Assembly (NCBI GenBank): GCA_026397505.1
Contig: JAPLUR010000125.1
Span: 1 to 64,000 of the forward strand
Length of the DNA: 64,000 bases
Source: Candidatus Zixiibacteriota bacterium
Lineage (GTDB): Bacteria; Zixibacteria; MSB-5A5; GN15; PGXB01
Direction: 5' to 3'
Part shown: piece by piece, positions 36,212-45,849 of the stretch
Layout: each line of letters starts with the position of its first letter
How positions within the stretch are numbered: position 1 is the first letter of the stretch
Position numbers and translations under genes: made by a program
Notes under the pieces: model-generated
The model's input: only the letters and a program-made list of their open reading frames with translations
What the model was told of the DNA's origin: nothing
Databases searched by the model: none

Positions 36212-36804
36212 TACTCCTCCATGAATTATTAACAGATTTCTTCAGGCAGGAAAATAACATGCTTGCCATGAATAAATCAAGCCACCCATGGGGAGAAAGT
36301 TGCAAAGAGTAAGGGTGATAAGCCGAGAAATTATTTGCAGGAAATTCCTGGAATCGGGGAACATTTACTGATTGAAACTCGTTAATATTTTAGAATCTCG
36401 ATAGCGAGAGGGCCGACAAGTTTGAGAATGAAGTATTTGATGGAATTGAAAAGGATAATTTGGAAAACCAAGGCGTTAATGTAAAATCAGAAAAAAATGC
36501 TTGGTTAATATGTTTTTTACTTGATTTTTGACGAATATTATTATATATAAGTAGTACCCGAGGGACTGGGGTAGGTTGCCACTGGTAGTTTCTTAGCCCC
36601 CTCTACCACGAACTTACCCCACCCTCTTTTTTTATCCCTAATGGATAAACATGGCAGGCGCCACGGGTAGTTTCTTTGAGCATAATATCGTTACTACCCC
36701 TGTCAGAACCTGTCAGTAGAACTTTAAAATATTTGCCATTTTATTTGCCTTTTTCGGCAAATCCGTTATATTTATCCTAACAAAGAAGACTTCCTCACGA
36801 AGTA
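36212..36804. promoter_or_regulatory. Large regulatory gap before the kinase/AAA+ regulator
   Basis: This 593-bp stretch contains no ORF. It has several repeated motifs. GCCAC(T/G)GGTAGTTTCTT occurs at 36578-36594 and 36660-36676 (82 bp apart), with inverted CTACC boxes between and after. CCTGTCAG occurs at 36699-36706 and 36709-36716, exactly 10 bp apart. A TTTGCC/GGCAAA element lies at 36731-36783. The density of repeats suggests several regulator sites. Confidence 0.55.
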
Positions 36805-39800
36805 TTGTGGCAAGCCATTACCGGAAAACAATGCCGCCAGGTAAGGACTGTGGGTAGCAAACCATACTCGAAAATATATGCCTTAGAGAACTTGGTCTCG
36901 GAAAATTCGCTCTGTCAGTCCTGGATAGGCACCAAACGGACCACAGGCGAGAGGCATTTCCTTAAGATTCCCTCAAAGGGCGGGGCGCTGGATCAGGACA
37001 GGAAAATTTCGATTTTGATTGAGTCATTTGCCTGTCAGCAGGAGCTCAAGACCTTACGGGTTCTCAGAGCCACCGGGCGGCATGCGGAAAATGGGACACT
37101 TTTCATTGAGTATCCTTATCTTGACCAGACTCAGTGGCATTCTCTGACACCGCATCATTTTTGGGGCCGGTTTCCCACAATCCTTATCCAGAGCGCACTG
37201 ATTGTTGACTATTTGCACCTGTTCGGTTTGGTTCATGGCGATTTAAAATTTGAGAATTATCAGGTTAATCTGGCCGGGGCTGAGCCCAGGGTGATCCTAT
37301 CCGATCTGGATTTCCTCACCCAATCGTATTCCGACCCCCATTCTCGTATTTTCGGTACCCCGGAGCATATCGCCCCCGAGATCATGGAGAATGAAATCAT
37401 CCTGCCTCAATCAGACAATTTTTCGTTTGGGGTATCTCTGCGGAAATATCTCGAGACGGACGCTATCCCTTCCCGGCGGGGTGAAGAGGTTCCTGATTTC
37501 CCGATCGAAAAACTGGCTAAACTGGCCGCCGGGCTGACCAGGCCGGATCCGTCTCAGAGACCCCGCGGTTTGCTGGAAGCCCTTCTCCAGTATGAAATTA
37601 TTGACACCTCACAATTCAGAAGCGCACTCAGGAATCTGCTGGCGATGCAATTGATAACCAGATTCCGTACGGAACGGACTGGTTTGATTAAAGGTGAAAG
37701 CACTTTTCAAGGATTTCTGTCGGAACGGAACAGGCTCTTTGGTCTCTGCGATGAGTTAGTGGCTGATTTCGCGCAGGCTTATAAGTCCCGGAGATTGTCG
37801 GCTCTGCACCTTTTCCTGTCTCTTATCCGTGAGGCGGAGATCAATAAATACGGTGATTACTGGCAACTGGATATTTCCGACGACTTGCTGGAAAAGACTT
37901 TTATCGCTCTGGAGGAGATATCAACAGATGTATCAGGCGTTTTATGGAGTGTCGCGCTTACGAGCCAGGCCGATTTTGAGAAAGGCATTTCGAAGACGCT
38001 GAAATTGAGAAGAGATGGTCACTTTATGAGGGCTTTGCTTCTTCTCAAGCATTTGAAAAAGGGGCTCGCATCATTGCCCGAAGAAGCGGCAAAATCGGTT
38101 GGCAAAAGACTCCTTCGCGAATTGGGCAGTCTAGCTGCCGGTCTTGGCCGCACGGCTGAGGCGATCGAGTATTATGAGCAGGTTTTGCCTATCTCTAACA
38201 TTTCGTCGCCGGATGACCTGAGCTTGCTGATCGAGCTCAATTATCAATATATGCTGACAGGCAGGTATGATGAATCCGAAGCGCTACTTGACAGAGGTCT
38301 GGTTTCCGCCAAGTCACTGGACGACCAAAAATCAGAATTCTCCATACTACGCAATAGAGCCTGGATAATGTATGCCAGAGGGAATCTGGAGTCGGCAGAA
38401 ACAACGCTTAAGGAACTGTTGGGTCGGGCTGACGCATGCGGTCAAAAGGTTGAGGTTGGCAAGATTAATGTCGTATTGGGAATAATCAATTGGAGACGGG
38501 GAGAGTTGATTGCCGCCGAGAAGAATTTTCTAGTTGCCCTCGAATTATTTAAAGAAGAAAAGCGGATTTCGGATGCCATTCTGCCTCTGACTAACCTATC
38601 ACTCCTTTACTTCGAGTTGGCGGAATATAATAAGGCCATTCGATATGGCAAGACGGCTGTCAAATATTGTCAGGATCCGTCGGATTTTTTCAAACTTCCC
38701 GGCATATACGCAAATATAATGTCGAGTCTTGGGCGATTGGCCGAATACCAGAAGGCTGAGTACTGGCTTCAGAAATACCTCAACAGTCGGCCAACGCGCT
38801 ACGACCGCGCTTTTTTCCGCGATTACTATATTTCTGTCGGTAACTTGCATAATTGGCAGGGGGACTACCGGGAAGCCAGGGATTTCTTTCTCAAAGCTCT
38901 TGAGATGTTTCCAGTGGGTGATAAGAGCCGCAATTACGGAAAGCTGTTTCAGAGTCTGGGGTTGCTGACGGCATATCGGGGCGCCTCGCTTGAATGCCGT
39001 GATTATCTGGATCAGGCTCGCAAAGAGGGCGAAGCATCGAATGACAGGGCGACATTGGCCGAGGTAGCGTTGGTCTATCATCTCAACGCTCTATATAATG
39101 AGAAAGGAGGGATCAATAAAGACACGCTTTCTCTGTTTGCGGACTTGCTCAAACATAACAACTTCTATTATGCAGCTATTTGCCTATTTCATATCATGAT
39201 TGATGGTAGTGAGGAAGTCCGAAAAGAGGCTATCATCATGGCCGAAGCGCTGTTGCCCCTGATTCGGACATCGACAACTCCCCTGTTCCACGCCGTCTCT
39301 ATACTGATCGAGGTCGAAGAACAGGGCCATGATTCTAAACATGATATTATTCCCTACTGGAAAACCGTCTACCGTATTCTGGGGAGCGGTGGTTGCAAAT
39401 ATTGGGCGCTTCTCGTCTGCGGCAAAATCGCCGACCATTATCTTAATGAATCGAAGACCAAGCTGTCGCGGAAATTTCTATTTCAGACGCAACATTTGGC
39501 CGAAGGTGTCGGCAACAGAGCATTGATAGAGAAAATAGCCGGCAGAATCAAAGCGATAACTGATGAACGGCAGGGTCAGAGCAAAATGCTGGAATCGGTT
39601 TACGGCGTATCGGAGGTTCTCAAGAATATCGGCAATTACGAGGTGGCGCTCCAGAAACTAGTACAATATGCGGTTGATGAAACGGGTGCCGAGCGAGGAG
39701 TCCTTTTGATGGGCTCGGAACAGTCATCCGAATTGCAGGTCAAGGCTTTTGTCAACTGTGATGACGAGAGCCTCAAGGATATTATTGATTTCAGCCGCAG

Positions 39801-41046
39801 TATCCCCCGGACAGTAGCCGAGGATCTCCAGCCGGTGGTTATCGATAACGCTCTGGAGGACAATCGCACCAAGAAGTATAAGAGCATTATCGCCCACAAT
39901 ATTCTCTCTGTTATCTGTGTGCCGGTGCCCATCAAGGATCGATCCATGGGCGTTTTCTATCTGGATCATCACACCATTCCGGCTCTTTTCGAACGAGAGG
40001 ATGTTACTTTTATCTACTCCATGGCCAATTTTATGTCGGTCTTACTATCGACCATACAGAATTTCCGAGTTCTCGATTATAGCCGCCGCCAACTCTCCGA
40101 AGACCTATTCCGCTCCGGCGCCAAACAACCGCTTATCACCGAAAACGAGACAATGAAAGCGCTGCTTTCGAGGTTGCCGGAAATCGCCCGCAGCAACGTC
40201 AGTGTCCTGATTTACGGCGAAAGTGGAACCGGCAAGGAAATACTCTGCCAGATGATTCACGACCTCAGCAGCCGAGCTAAAGGTCCATTAATCAAACTTA
40301 ACTGCGCCGCCATTTCGGCTACACTTATTGAAGGAGAGCTATTTGGAGTAGCCAGAAAGGTCGCCACCGGTGTGGATGAGCGAGAGGGTAAATTTTCTGC
40401 CGCCGATGGCAACACGCTGTTTCTCGACGAGATCGGCGATATGCCGCTGGAGATTCAAAGCAAGATACTACGGGTGCTGGAGTATCAGCAGTTTGAAAAA
40501 GTAGGCAGCAATCGAATTATTACTGTCGATGTCCGCTTAATTTATGCTACTAATAAAGATCTAAAAGAGATGGTTCGTCAGGGGAAATTCCGCGAAGACC
40601 TTTATTATCGTATCAACAGGATTACCATTGACATTCCTCCGCTCCGGGAACGACCCGATGATATTTCTCGATTGCTTGATTATTTCAGCCAGTTTTTTTC
40701 TCCTGACCTATCGCGCCGACCTGTATTCTCCGGCGAGGCTATAAACGCTCTTATGGCTTATCGATGGCCCGGGAATGTTCGGGAATTGAGAAATATGACA
40801 GAGAAGTATTGCATCCTTAATCCAGGCAAAAGGATCGATCTGACAGACCTTCCCAATGAAATCGGCGGCTGCCTTCTGACCGATGGCAGAAATGATGAAG
40901 CCTTTCAGGCCCTGGAGAAAGCCGGAATCCGGGAACTTCTTATTAAGAACAACTGGAACATGTCAAAGGTTGGTCGGAGTCTTAAGATGCCGCTCTCCAC
41001 ATTAATCCGAAAAATCCGAAAATACGGCATAACAAAGAATCGCTGA
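36805..41046 (+). CDS. Kinase-like/TPR/GAF/AAA+ transcriptional regulator of the sigma-54 activator family
   Basis: A 1413-residue protein in four parts. Residues 20-275 are kinase-like, with HGDLKFEN and a DLD in place of DFG; the glycine loop is not recognisable, so activity is doubtful. Residues 400-890 are TPRs. Residues 930-1090 are a GAF domain ([13 protein letters not shown]). Residues 1110-1340 are an AAA+ domain with Walker A GESGTGKE and Walker [12 protein letters not shown] Fis-type HTH ends it ([20 protein letters not shown]). The GAFTGA loop that contacts sigma-54 reads KVATGV, so sigma-54 dependence is uncertain. The start is TTG 36805; GTG 36849 is possible. It should couple a cellular signal to transcription. 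Confidence 0.88.
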   Translation: MWQAITGKQCRQVRTVGSKPYSKIYALENLVSENSLCQSWIGTKRTTGERHFLKIPSKGGALDQDRKISILIESFACQQELKTLRVLRATGRHAENGTLFIEYPYLDQTQWHSLTPHHFWGRFPTILIQSALIVDYLHLFGLVHGDLKFENYQVNLAGAEPRVILSDLDFLTQSYSDPHSRIFGTPEHIAPEIMENEIILPQSDNFSFGVSLRKYLETDAIPSRRGEEVPDFPIEKLAKLAAGLTRPDPSQRPRGLLEALLQYEIIDTSQFRSALRNLLAMQLITRFRTERTGLIKGESTFQGFLSERNRLFGLCDELVADFAQAYKSRRLSALHLFLSLIREAEINKYGDYWQLDISDDLLEKTFIALEEISTDVSGVLWSVALTSQADFEKGISKTLKLRRDGHFMRALLLLKHLKKGLASLPEEAAKSVGKRLLRELGSLAAGLGRTAEAIEYYEQVLPISNISSPDDLSLLIELNYQYMLTGRYDESEALLDRGLVSAKSLDDQKSEFSILRNRAWIMYARGNLESAETTLKELLGRADACGQKVEVGKINVVLGIINWRRGELIAAEKNFLVALELFKEEKRISDAILPLTNLSLLYFELAEYNKAIRYGKTAVKYCQDPSDFFKLPGIYANIMSSLGRLAEYQKAEYWLQKYLNSRPTRYDRAFFRDYYISVGNLHNWQGDYREARDFFLKALEMFPVGDKSRNYGKLFQSLGLLTAYRGASLECRDYLDQARKEGEASNDRATLAEVALVYHLNALYNEKGGINKDTLSLFADLLKHNNFYYAAICLFHIMIDGSEEVRKEAIIMAEALLPLIRTSTTPLFHAVSILIEVEEQGHDSKHDIIPYWKTVYRILGSGGCKYWALLVCGKIADHYLNESKTKLSRKFLFQTQHLAEGVGNRALIEKIAGRIKAITDERQGQSKMLESVYGVSEVLKNIGNYEVALQKLVQYAVDETGAERGVLLMGSEQSSELQVKAFVNCDDESLKDIIDFSRSIPRTVAEDLQPVVIDNALEDNRTKKYKSIIAHNILSVICVPVPIKDRSMGVFYLDHHTIPALFEREDVTFIYSMANFMSVLLSTIQNFRVLDYSRRQLSEDLFRSGAKQPLITENETMKALLSRLPEIARSNVSVLIYGESGTGKEILCQMIHDLSSRAKGPLIKLNCAAISATLIEGELFGVARKVATGVDEREGKFSAADGNTLFLDEIGDMPLEIQSKILRVLEYQQFEKVGSNRIITVDVRLIYATNKDLKEMVRQGKFREDLYYRINRITIDIPPLRERPDDISRLLDYFSQFFSPDLSRRPVFSGEAINALMAYRWPGNVRELRNMTEKYCILNPGKRIDLTDLPNEIGGCLLTDGRNDEAFQALEKAGIRELLIKNNWNMSKVGRSLKMPLSTLIRKIRKYGITKNR

Positions 41047-41058
41047 CCCCCCCTCTTT

Positions 41059-41104
41059 TTTGCCGGTTTGCCATATTTGCTATCCTCTGCGCAAATCCTA
41101 ACAA
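41059..41104. promoter_or_regulatory. TTTGC-repeat element shared by regulator and peptide promoters
   Basis: TTTGCC-GG-TTTGCC-ATATTTGC is followed by GCGCAAATCCTAACAA. The region before the regulator (36731-36783) has the same order: TTTGCC, ATTTGCC, then CGGCAAATCC and CCTAACAA. The match of both arms and the CTAACAA tail makes chance unlikely. It may be the binding site of the HTH of the regulator encoded between the two copies (inference). Confidence 0.5.
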
Positions 41105-41243
41105 TTTAGATACCAAAGAGTTAATCTTCTCAGCCGTTAGAGGGCATAATATGCGGCAAATGAAGCCACACTCTCAAATTTCGCTGAGAAACTAAGCTAT
41201 TCTATTTCAATGGATTGGCGCAGATATGATAATTTACTCAGCG

Positions 41244-41258
41244 TGGCACCATTTTTGA
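41244..41258 (+). promoter_or_regulatory. Sigma-54-like promoter, imperfect -12
   Basis: TGGCAC-CATTT-TTGA matches the sigma-54 consensus TGGCAC-N5-TTGC except for A instead of C at -12. It is placed about 50 bp before the ATG of the small exported peptide gene and downstream of a sigma-54-activator-type gene. Confidence 0.4.
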
Positions 41259-41307
41259 GTGTCACCACAAATGAATAGAAAGCAACCTTTCAAATTAGGA
41301 GTCAAAA

Positions 41308-41559
41308 ATGTCTCATTGGAAAAGCAAAATCGGCATCATTCGCAGCATTTTTGCGTTTTTCATTTTGTTAACTGTTGTCGGCAGTATATTCACGGTATCG
41401 GCTTGGGGAGAGGATCCAAGCGGGACAGCACCCCTTCCGCCTCAGCAGGTTCCCCCAATTGGCAATGATTCCTTAAGCACACCGATAAAGTCGGTGGTCG
41501 TGCCGGAAGTTCCGACTGTGGTTGACATAATCGTATTGATAATTGGAACGATTCTTTAG
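41308..41559 (+). CDS. Small exported peptide, proline-rich, hydrophobic C-terminus
   Basis: An 83-residue protein. A basic start and hydrophobic segment (IIRSIFAFFILLTVVGSIFT) ending in VSAWG suggest a cleavable signal. The middle is rich in Pro, Ser and Thr (PLPPQQVPP), and the end VVDIIVLIIGTIL is hydrophobic. AGGAG lies 6-7 nt before ATG 41308. No family is recognised. It directly follows the kinase/AAA+ regulator and sits behind a sigma-54-like promoter and the shared repeat, so it may be that regulator's target. It could be a membrane-associated signal or an effector peptide. Confidence 0.6.
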   Translation: MSHWKSKIGIIRSIFAFFILLTVVGSIFTVSAWGEDPSGTAPLPPQQVPPIGNDSLSTPIKSVVVPEVPTVVDIIVLIIGTIL

Positions 41560-41570
41560 CAAAAAGTTGA

Positions 41571-41599
41571 TAAGTGGGGCTGCATAGCAGCCCCGCTTA
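41571..41599. terminator. Strong hairpin between peptide and HTH genes
   Basis: TAAGTGGGGCTGC-ATA-GCAGCCCCGCTTA is a 13-bp stem with one G-U and a 3-nt loop. It starts 12 bp after the peptide stop. No T-run follows on the plus strand, so it may protect the 3' end or attenuate expression rather than end transcription outright. Confidence 0.45.
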
Positions 41600-41606
41600 T
41601 GGTCTT

Positions 41607-42221
41607 ATGGATAAAGTAGCCAAAATTCTGCTTCTCGTAAACCTCCTGAACCACAGGAGATTTGTTACGTTGGATGAAATAACGGCCACCTGCAAAATTT
41701 CACATCGGACCGCCTATCGCTATATTAACACCATATCTGCCGCACATATTCCCGTCTATTACGACAAATCTGTGTGTGGTTATCGTCTCTTGAGCGAAGG
41801 GGCTTTTAGTGTCGGCAAGATAAGCTCGGATGATGCCATTATGATTGCCGTGGCTCTGCGCCTGCTCGCCAAAAAAATAAACGGATTTTATGGCGAGGAG
41901 ATCGAACTGCTGACTCAGCGGCTGTTCTCCAGTCAAAATTTCCCGCTGGAAGAACTCTGGGAAACCTTCGAAAACAGAGCCGACCTGGAGTTGGAGAAGG
42001 GCGACTTTTCCGACCTTATCACCAATCTAATAATCCATATGGCCGTTCTCAACAGCAAGAGACTTCACATCAGCCTTGCCGATGATGCCGATGAGATCAA
42101 GAGCATGGAAATTGAGGATCCGTCTCTCTGTTTCAAAGACGAATGGCGCCTTTCGGGAAAGAAAGTGGAATATAATCGAGCCATTCCCATATCGAAAATC
42201 AAAAAAGCAAGTATCAGTTGA
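41607..42221 (+). CDS. HTH transcriptional regulator (HTH_11/YafY-like, short)
   Basis: A 204-residue protein with an N-terminal winged helix (KILLLVNLLNHRRFVTLDEI, TCKISHRTAYRYINTISAAH), like the DeoR/HTH_11 domain of WYL regulators. The C-terminal half (SSDDAIMIAVALRLLAKKIN) resembles the linker region, but a recognisable WYL domain is missing. ATG 41607 is preferred; the GTG at 41574 lies inside a hairpin. It follows the exported peptide gene and ends before a terminator, so it is likely cotranscribed in part and regulates locally (inference). Confidence 0.65.
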   Translation: MDKVAKILLLVNLLNHRRFVTLDEITATCKISHRTAYRYINTISAAHIPVYYDKSVCGYRLLSEGAFSVGKISSDDAIMIAVALRLLAKKINGFYGEEIELLTQRLFSSQNFPLEELWETFENRADLELEKGDFSDLITNLIIHMAVLNSKRLHISLADDADEIKSMEIEDPSLCFKDEWRLSGKKVEYNRAIPISKIKKASIS

Positions 42222-42351
42222 AAATCAGCAAGGCATTCCTTGAGGGACGGAACAGCTGATTATTCATCGGGCGAAGCCAATAGATGTCAGCTGAAAGGCA
42301 GAGCGAAATGGACGCTTCAGGCATCAGGATATCGCCGATCGGGATAAAGCG

Positions 42352-42379
42352 GGAGGGGTTACAGCCCCTCCTTTATTTT
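42352..42379 (+). terminator. Rho-independent terminator
   Basis: GGAGGGG (42352-42358), loop TTACAG, CCCCTCC (42365-42371), followed by TTTATTTT. It ends the transcript of the HTH gene. Confidence 0.8.
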
Positions 42380-42381
42380 AA

Positions 42382-43419
42382 TTACATGGATATCGGCTTG
42401 GGAGCCGCTGGCTGAGATATGGGTCTCGCCTGCCGCCATATACATATCATCCCCGGTCTGTGCCGCGGCACGCAATATCGTGGAGTCGGTTCCGAGGGTT
42501 TTATCCCATAGTAATTTCCCGGAAGTATTGACTTCGGCCAGATAGCCATAGGATCCCGAGGGCGCTTTACCGAGATGTCCGGCGGCGACATATCCGCCAT
42601 CCGATGTCGGGGTTATTCCGAAAGCTCCATCATAGTTGGCACTTCCCAGGAGCTTTCTCCATACCTGATTTTAGGATGAATCGACCCGCATACGAAGGGT
42701 ATCATATCCCCGTGCGGCCGAAGTGCCATCCCACCCGAGCATGACTGCTCCCTTATCAGGCGCAGGAACCATCGATTCCACCCAGTTATTGCCGGAGGAA
42801 TTGAACACTTTCGTCCAGAGTGTATGGCCACGGCTATTCAACCGGATAAGATATGGGTCATTGGCATGGTAAACGACCGACTCGGTCAGGCCGGCGATCA
42901 AGCAGCCGCTGTCGGAGGTGTGAATAGCGGCCCGGCCAATTTCGTAGAATTCGGGGCCATAAGTTTCTTCCCATTGCTTGGCACCGGAGGCATCGACCTT
43001 AACCAGACAAATATTATATCACCCGGCGCCAAATGATTTGGTGTAGCCGCAGATGATGAAGGCGCCATCGGAGACCGGCGCTATGGAATTGCCCTCATTA
43101 TCATCCGCTCCACCGAAAGTGCGGGTCCAAAGCGTGTCGCCGGAAGAATTGATTTTTACCAGATAAACATTTTTGCCGCCGCTACCGAAAGAAGCAGTGC
43201 TGCCGACCCCGGCATGGCACCACCATCATTGGTAGTCACCATGGAATAGGCAAACTCGTCTCCGACGCCACCGAAGATTGTTTCCCAGACAATGGAAACA
43301 AGGAGTTGGCTCTCCGCAGGAGAGTTATCATCATCGCAATATAGAATTAGTGCTAACCCAATGGATGTTATAGATGTTATGACAATGGTTCCTGTCTCGA
43401 GAAGATTGAACAGTGTCAT
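42382..43419 (-). pseudogene. Decayed secreted repeat protein (W/DGG propeller-like repeats)
   Basis: Reading the minus strand from MTLFN (43419, GGGAGGG upstream), a signal-like segment is followed by repeats of the pattern W..(T/I)FGG...E..S...T.DGG, then G.T.SFG, then YL.K...SG. They continue through 42382 but need a frameshift near 43200 and pass in-frame stops TGA (near 43022) and TAA (near 42674). Intact relatives would be secreted proteins with ~50-residue beta-propeller-like repeats. Three independent lesions, one of them not TGA, rule out recoding. It starts on the opposite strand to the HTH gene and ends at its terminator. Confidence 0.75.
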
Positions 43420-43602
43420 CTCGCCCTCCCCTATTTTAATTTGGATATAAACATTTATTGCGGTGATTATTTGCATAAATTTCCATAAGTCAGCAGCAGA
43501 TTTGTCGTGGCCTGCTGCAGGTCACTCAAAAAACATTACGTACGATTAATATCCAGATATATTTGGTGAGATATAGCTAAAATCAAACGAAGGAGCAATT
43601 AG

Positions 43603-44085
43603 ATGGATATTCGTGAACATCTTCTTTACATGGTGAAAACCAATCAGGCGGTGCTGAAAAGGCTTCTTGATGACGTCACGCCCGAGGATTCGATGGTTCG
43701 AGGTGAGGAGCGGCTTAATCATATCTGCTGGCTGACGGGACATCTGTTTAATACCAACGGCTATGCCCTATCTTTAACCGGCGCCATAATTGAGGATTAT
43801 CCAAAATGGGGCAAGATGTTCGGCGGCGGGTCGGAGATTTCCGATGACCCATCGGTCTATCCGCCATGGGCTGATCTCAGGGAGAGACTTTTCCGGATAT
43901 ATGAGCAGATGACAAGCGCTTACTCGCGGCTCTATGATGACGACCTGGGGAAAATGGTGGGTGATGACCAGAGCAAAGTGCCGCTCTGGCAGAGGTTGTC
44001 ATTTCTCTGTATGCATGATTTCTATCATGCCGGGCAGATAGTTTATATGCGGAAAATCCTGAGCCGAAAGCGCCCGTTCGGATGA
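43603..44085 (+). CDS. DinB family protein (four-helix, metal-binding)
   Basis: A 160-residue protein with DinB/YfiT-like helical pattern. It has a His in RLNHICWLTGHL and a C-terminal HDFYHAGQIVYMRKIL, in which the two histidines complete the usual metal site of three His. Members include thiol transferases (bacillithiol, mycothiol S-transferases) and many of unknown role. ATG 43603 follows AAGGAGC. Stands alone upstream of the radical SAM locus. Confidence 0.8.
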   Translation: MDIREHLLYMVKTNQAVLKRLLDDVTPEDSMVRGEERLNHICWLTGHLFNTNGYALSLTGAIIEDYPKWGKMFGGGSEISDDPSVYPPWADLRERLFRIYEQMTSAYSRLYDDDLGKMVGDDQSKVPLWQRLSFLCMHDFYHAGQIVYMRKILSRKRPFG

Positions 44086-44414
44086 GAGTGAGTAAACAGC
44101 ATTGCCTGGAAGGATATTGAGGCCGCGCCGCCCTGTTTCAATTTTCCCGATGAAGCGATCATGAGTGAGGCCGGAAGATCTTTGTGACTTTCAACGTTAT
44201 GGCAGGCAGTCGCTTAGTGGTATTTACCAGGAGTGAGGCATAATTGCTTTTATTCCTTTCCTGAAGTCTTATTTCCCTTGACGCCGCGGGTTTATTCCAA
44301 TAACTTTGACTTGGATTAAGACGGCCAAATTATCAAGCATTGGAGAATTCGCTGAAATGCGGTCTGTTCTGAGTTCTTTTTCCGATTCTTTCAGAAATCC
44401 GAGCCGGGGATTTT
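44086..44414. other. Intergenic region before the radical SAM locus
   Basis: No ORF is seen. A TTGACT at about 44309 precedes an AT-rich stretch (AAATTATC) at promoter-like spacing, which is weak evidence for a promoter of the radical SAM gene. The start codon at 44415 has GGGGA 4-5 nt upstream. No clear operator. Confidence 0.4.
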
Positions 44415-45734
44415 ATGAAGCCATCTCGATATAATGTTTTTATTGACCTGGAGGGTGGGCGAAAGCTGGCTTTTAACGGGCTCAGCGCCACTCTTTCGGA
44501 AATCTATCCCGAAAATGCCTCTCTGGTTGCCGGACTGATGGAAAATTCATCTCAGCCTGCGACCGAAGATGAGAAGGAAATTTATCAGGCTCTGGTCGAT
44601 GGCAGATACCTTGTCGAAGACGAATTGGATGAACTTGAATTCCTGAAAGTACGAAACAGACGCTGCCGTTTTGATAAGAATGCTTTCTTCTTGACCATTG
44701 CACCTACCCTGGGGTGCAATTTCAGCTGTGAATACTGCTTTGAAAACCAGCGGCCGGGGCGGATGAATGCAGAGACCGAGCAGGCGATCGTGAAATTCAG
44801 CGAAAAATATATGAAAAAGGCCGAATTTGCCGGGGTCATATGGTTCGGCGGGGAGCCGACCCTCTGTGTCCCCACAATTGAAAGGCTTCAGAACAGTTTA
44901 AGAGAACTGGCTGAAAAATGCGGCTCCCGTTTTGATCCCGCTTCGATTATCACCAACGGATTCTTGCTTGACGGCAAATTGGCGGAACGGCTGAAGGGGT
45001 TTGGCGTCGAATCGGCCCAGGTTACGATAGACGGCCCCCGGGAGATACATGACAGAAGGCGAAAATTACATAACGGCTCCGGCACATATGACCGGATTCT
45101 GTCCAATCTGACTGAATCCTCGGAGATCTTGAAAATCATTGTTCGTGTCAATGTTGACCGGCAGAATGTTGATAATGCTTTTGCGGTTGTCGAGGAACTG
45201 GATAAAAAGGGGATTCTTCCCAGGGTCAACATGCATTTCGCGCAGGTTCATGATTCGGAGGGAGTCTGCGCCGATATTGCGAAACATTGCCTGGCGACGG
45301 AGGAATTTTCGGTGCATCTGACCGGGCTTTACCGCAGGCTGATTGACAGCGGTTTTTATCGGATCGAGTACCCCTCGCTTACTCTGGGGGGACATTGCGG
45401 CGCGGATACGGACGGCTCCTTTGTCTTTACACCTTCGGGAGATGTTTTCAAATGCTGGGAGGATATTGCCATTCCCGAATGGTCGGTCGGCAATGTTTTT
45501 TCCGAAGAGCTTACGCCTCGTCAGGAAGCCAATCTTCTCAAGTATCTGGGTTGGGATCCGTTCGAAAGAGAAGAGTGTGTTTCGTGCTCAATTCTGCCCA
45601 TCTGCATGGGCGGCTGCCCGCGTCAGTCACTGGAGAAAGGGCGCAGAGTGGGTAGTTGCACTTCATGGAAATATAACCTCAAAGAAATGCTGACATTGAG
45701 ATATGAATGCGATCTCAGAAAGGAGGTGATATAG
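44415..45734 (+). CDS. Radical SAM/SPASM peptide-maturase-like protein
   Basis: A 439-residue radical SAM enzyme. Residues 1-85 (SRYNVFIDLEGGRKLAFNGL) resemble the N-terminal peptide-recognition region of RiPP maturases. The radical SAM core follows with CNFSCEYC (CxxxCxxC that binds the catalytic 4Fe-4S cluster, near residue 98) and WFGGEPTL. The C-terminal SPASM domain has GHCGADTDG, FKCWEDI, CVSCSILPICMGGCP and a last Cys in GSCTSW, enough for two auxiliary clusters. The gene ends TAG directly before the ATG of a 30-residue Cys-rich peptide. Such a pair typically installs thioether or C-C links; the chemistry here is unknown. Confidence 0.88.
   Translation: MKPSRYNVFIDLEGGRKLAFNGLSATLSEIYPENASLVAGLMENSSQPATEDEKEIYQALVDGRYLVEDELDELEFLKVRNRRCRFDKNAFFLTIAPTLGCNFSCEYCFENQRPGRMNAETEQAIVKFSEKYMKKAEFAGVIWFGGEPTLCVPTIERLQNSLRELAEKCGSRFDPASIITNGFLLDGKLAERLKGFGVESAQVTIDGPREIHDRRRKLHNGSGTYDRILSNLTESSEILKIIVRVNVDRQNVDNAFAVVEELDKKGILPRVNMHFAQVHDSEGVCADIAKHCLATEEFSVHLTGLYRRLIDSGFYRIEYPSLTLGGHCGADTDGSFVFTPSGDVFKCWEDIAIPEWSVGNVFSEELTPRQEANLLKYLGWDPFEREECVSCSILPICMGGCPRQSLEKGRRVGSCTSWKYNLKEMLTLRYECDLRKEVI
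45721..45729 (+). promoter_or_regulatory. Near-perfect ribosome binding site for the peptide gene
   Basis: AGGAGGTGA lies inside the last codons of the radical SAM gene, 5 nt before ATG 45735. The complementarity to the 16S 3' end is far better than that of neighbouring genes and decides that the 30-codon frame is translated. Confidence 0.85.
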
Positions 45735-45827
45735 ATGAAGACTATTCAGAAGGGTTGCGATGCCCGCAGACCATGCTGGTGCTACCAGAAACTCTGGATC
45801 ATCTACCCGGTCTGCTCAATCGATTGA
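45735..45827 (+). CDS. Cys/aromatic-rich 30-residue peptide, candidate RiPP precursor
   Basis: The peptide starts MKTIQKGCDARRPCWC and ends YQKLWIIYPVCSID. It has four Cys (8, 14, 16, 27), two Trp and two Tyr in 30 residues, with a short basic N-terminus that could act as leader. The gene starts at the base after the stop of the radical SAM/SPASM gene and has an outstanding ribosome binding site, the standard arrangement for a modified-peptide precursor next to its maturase. No match to a named precursor family (SCIFF, geopeptide, CXXX-repeat) is evident by eye. No protease or transporter gene is seen nearby. Confidence 0.7.
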   Translation: MKTIQKGCDARRPCWCYQKLWIIYPVCSID

Positions 45828-45849
45828 CAGTTGACTTTGGGGAGAAAGG

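Noticed and set aside
42382-43419. Stop-codon readthrough or selenocysteine in the repeat protein
   Set aside because: One of the stops is TAA and there is also a frameshift, so decay is the simpler reading.
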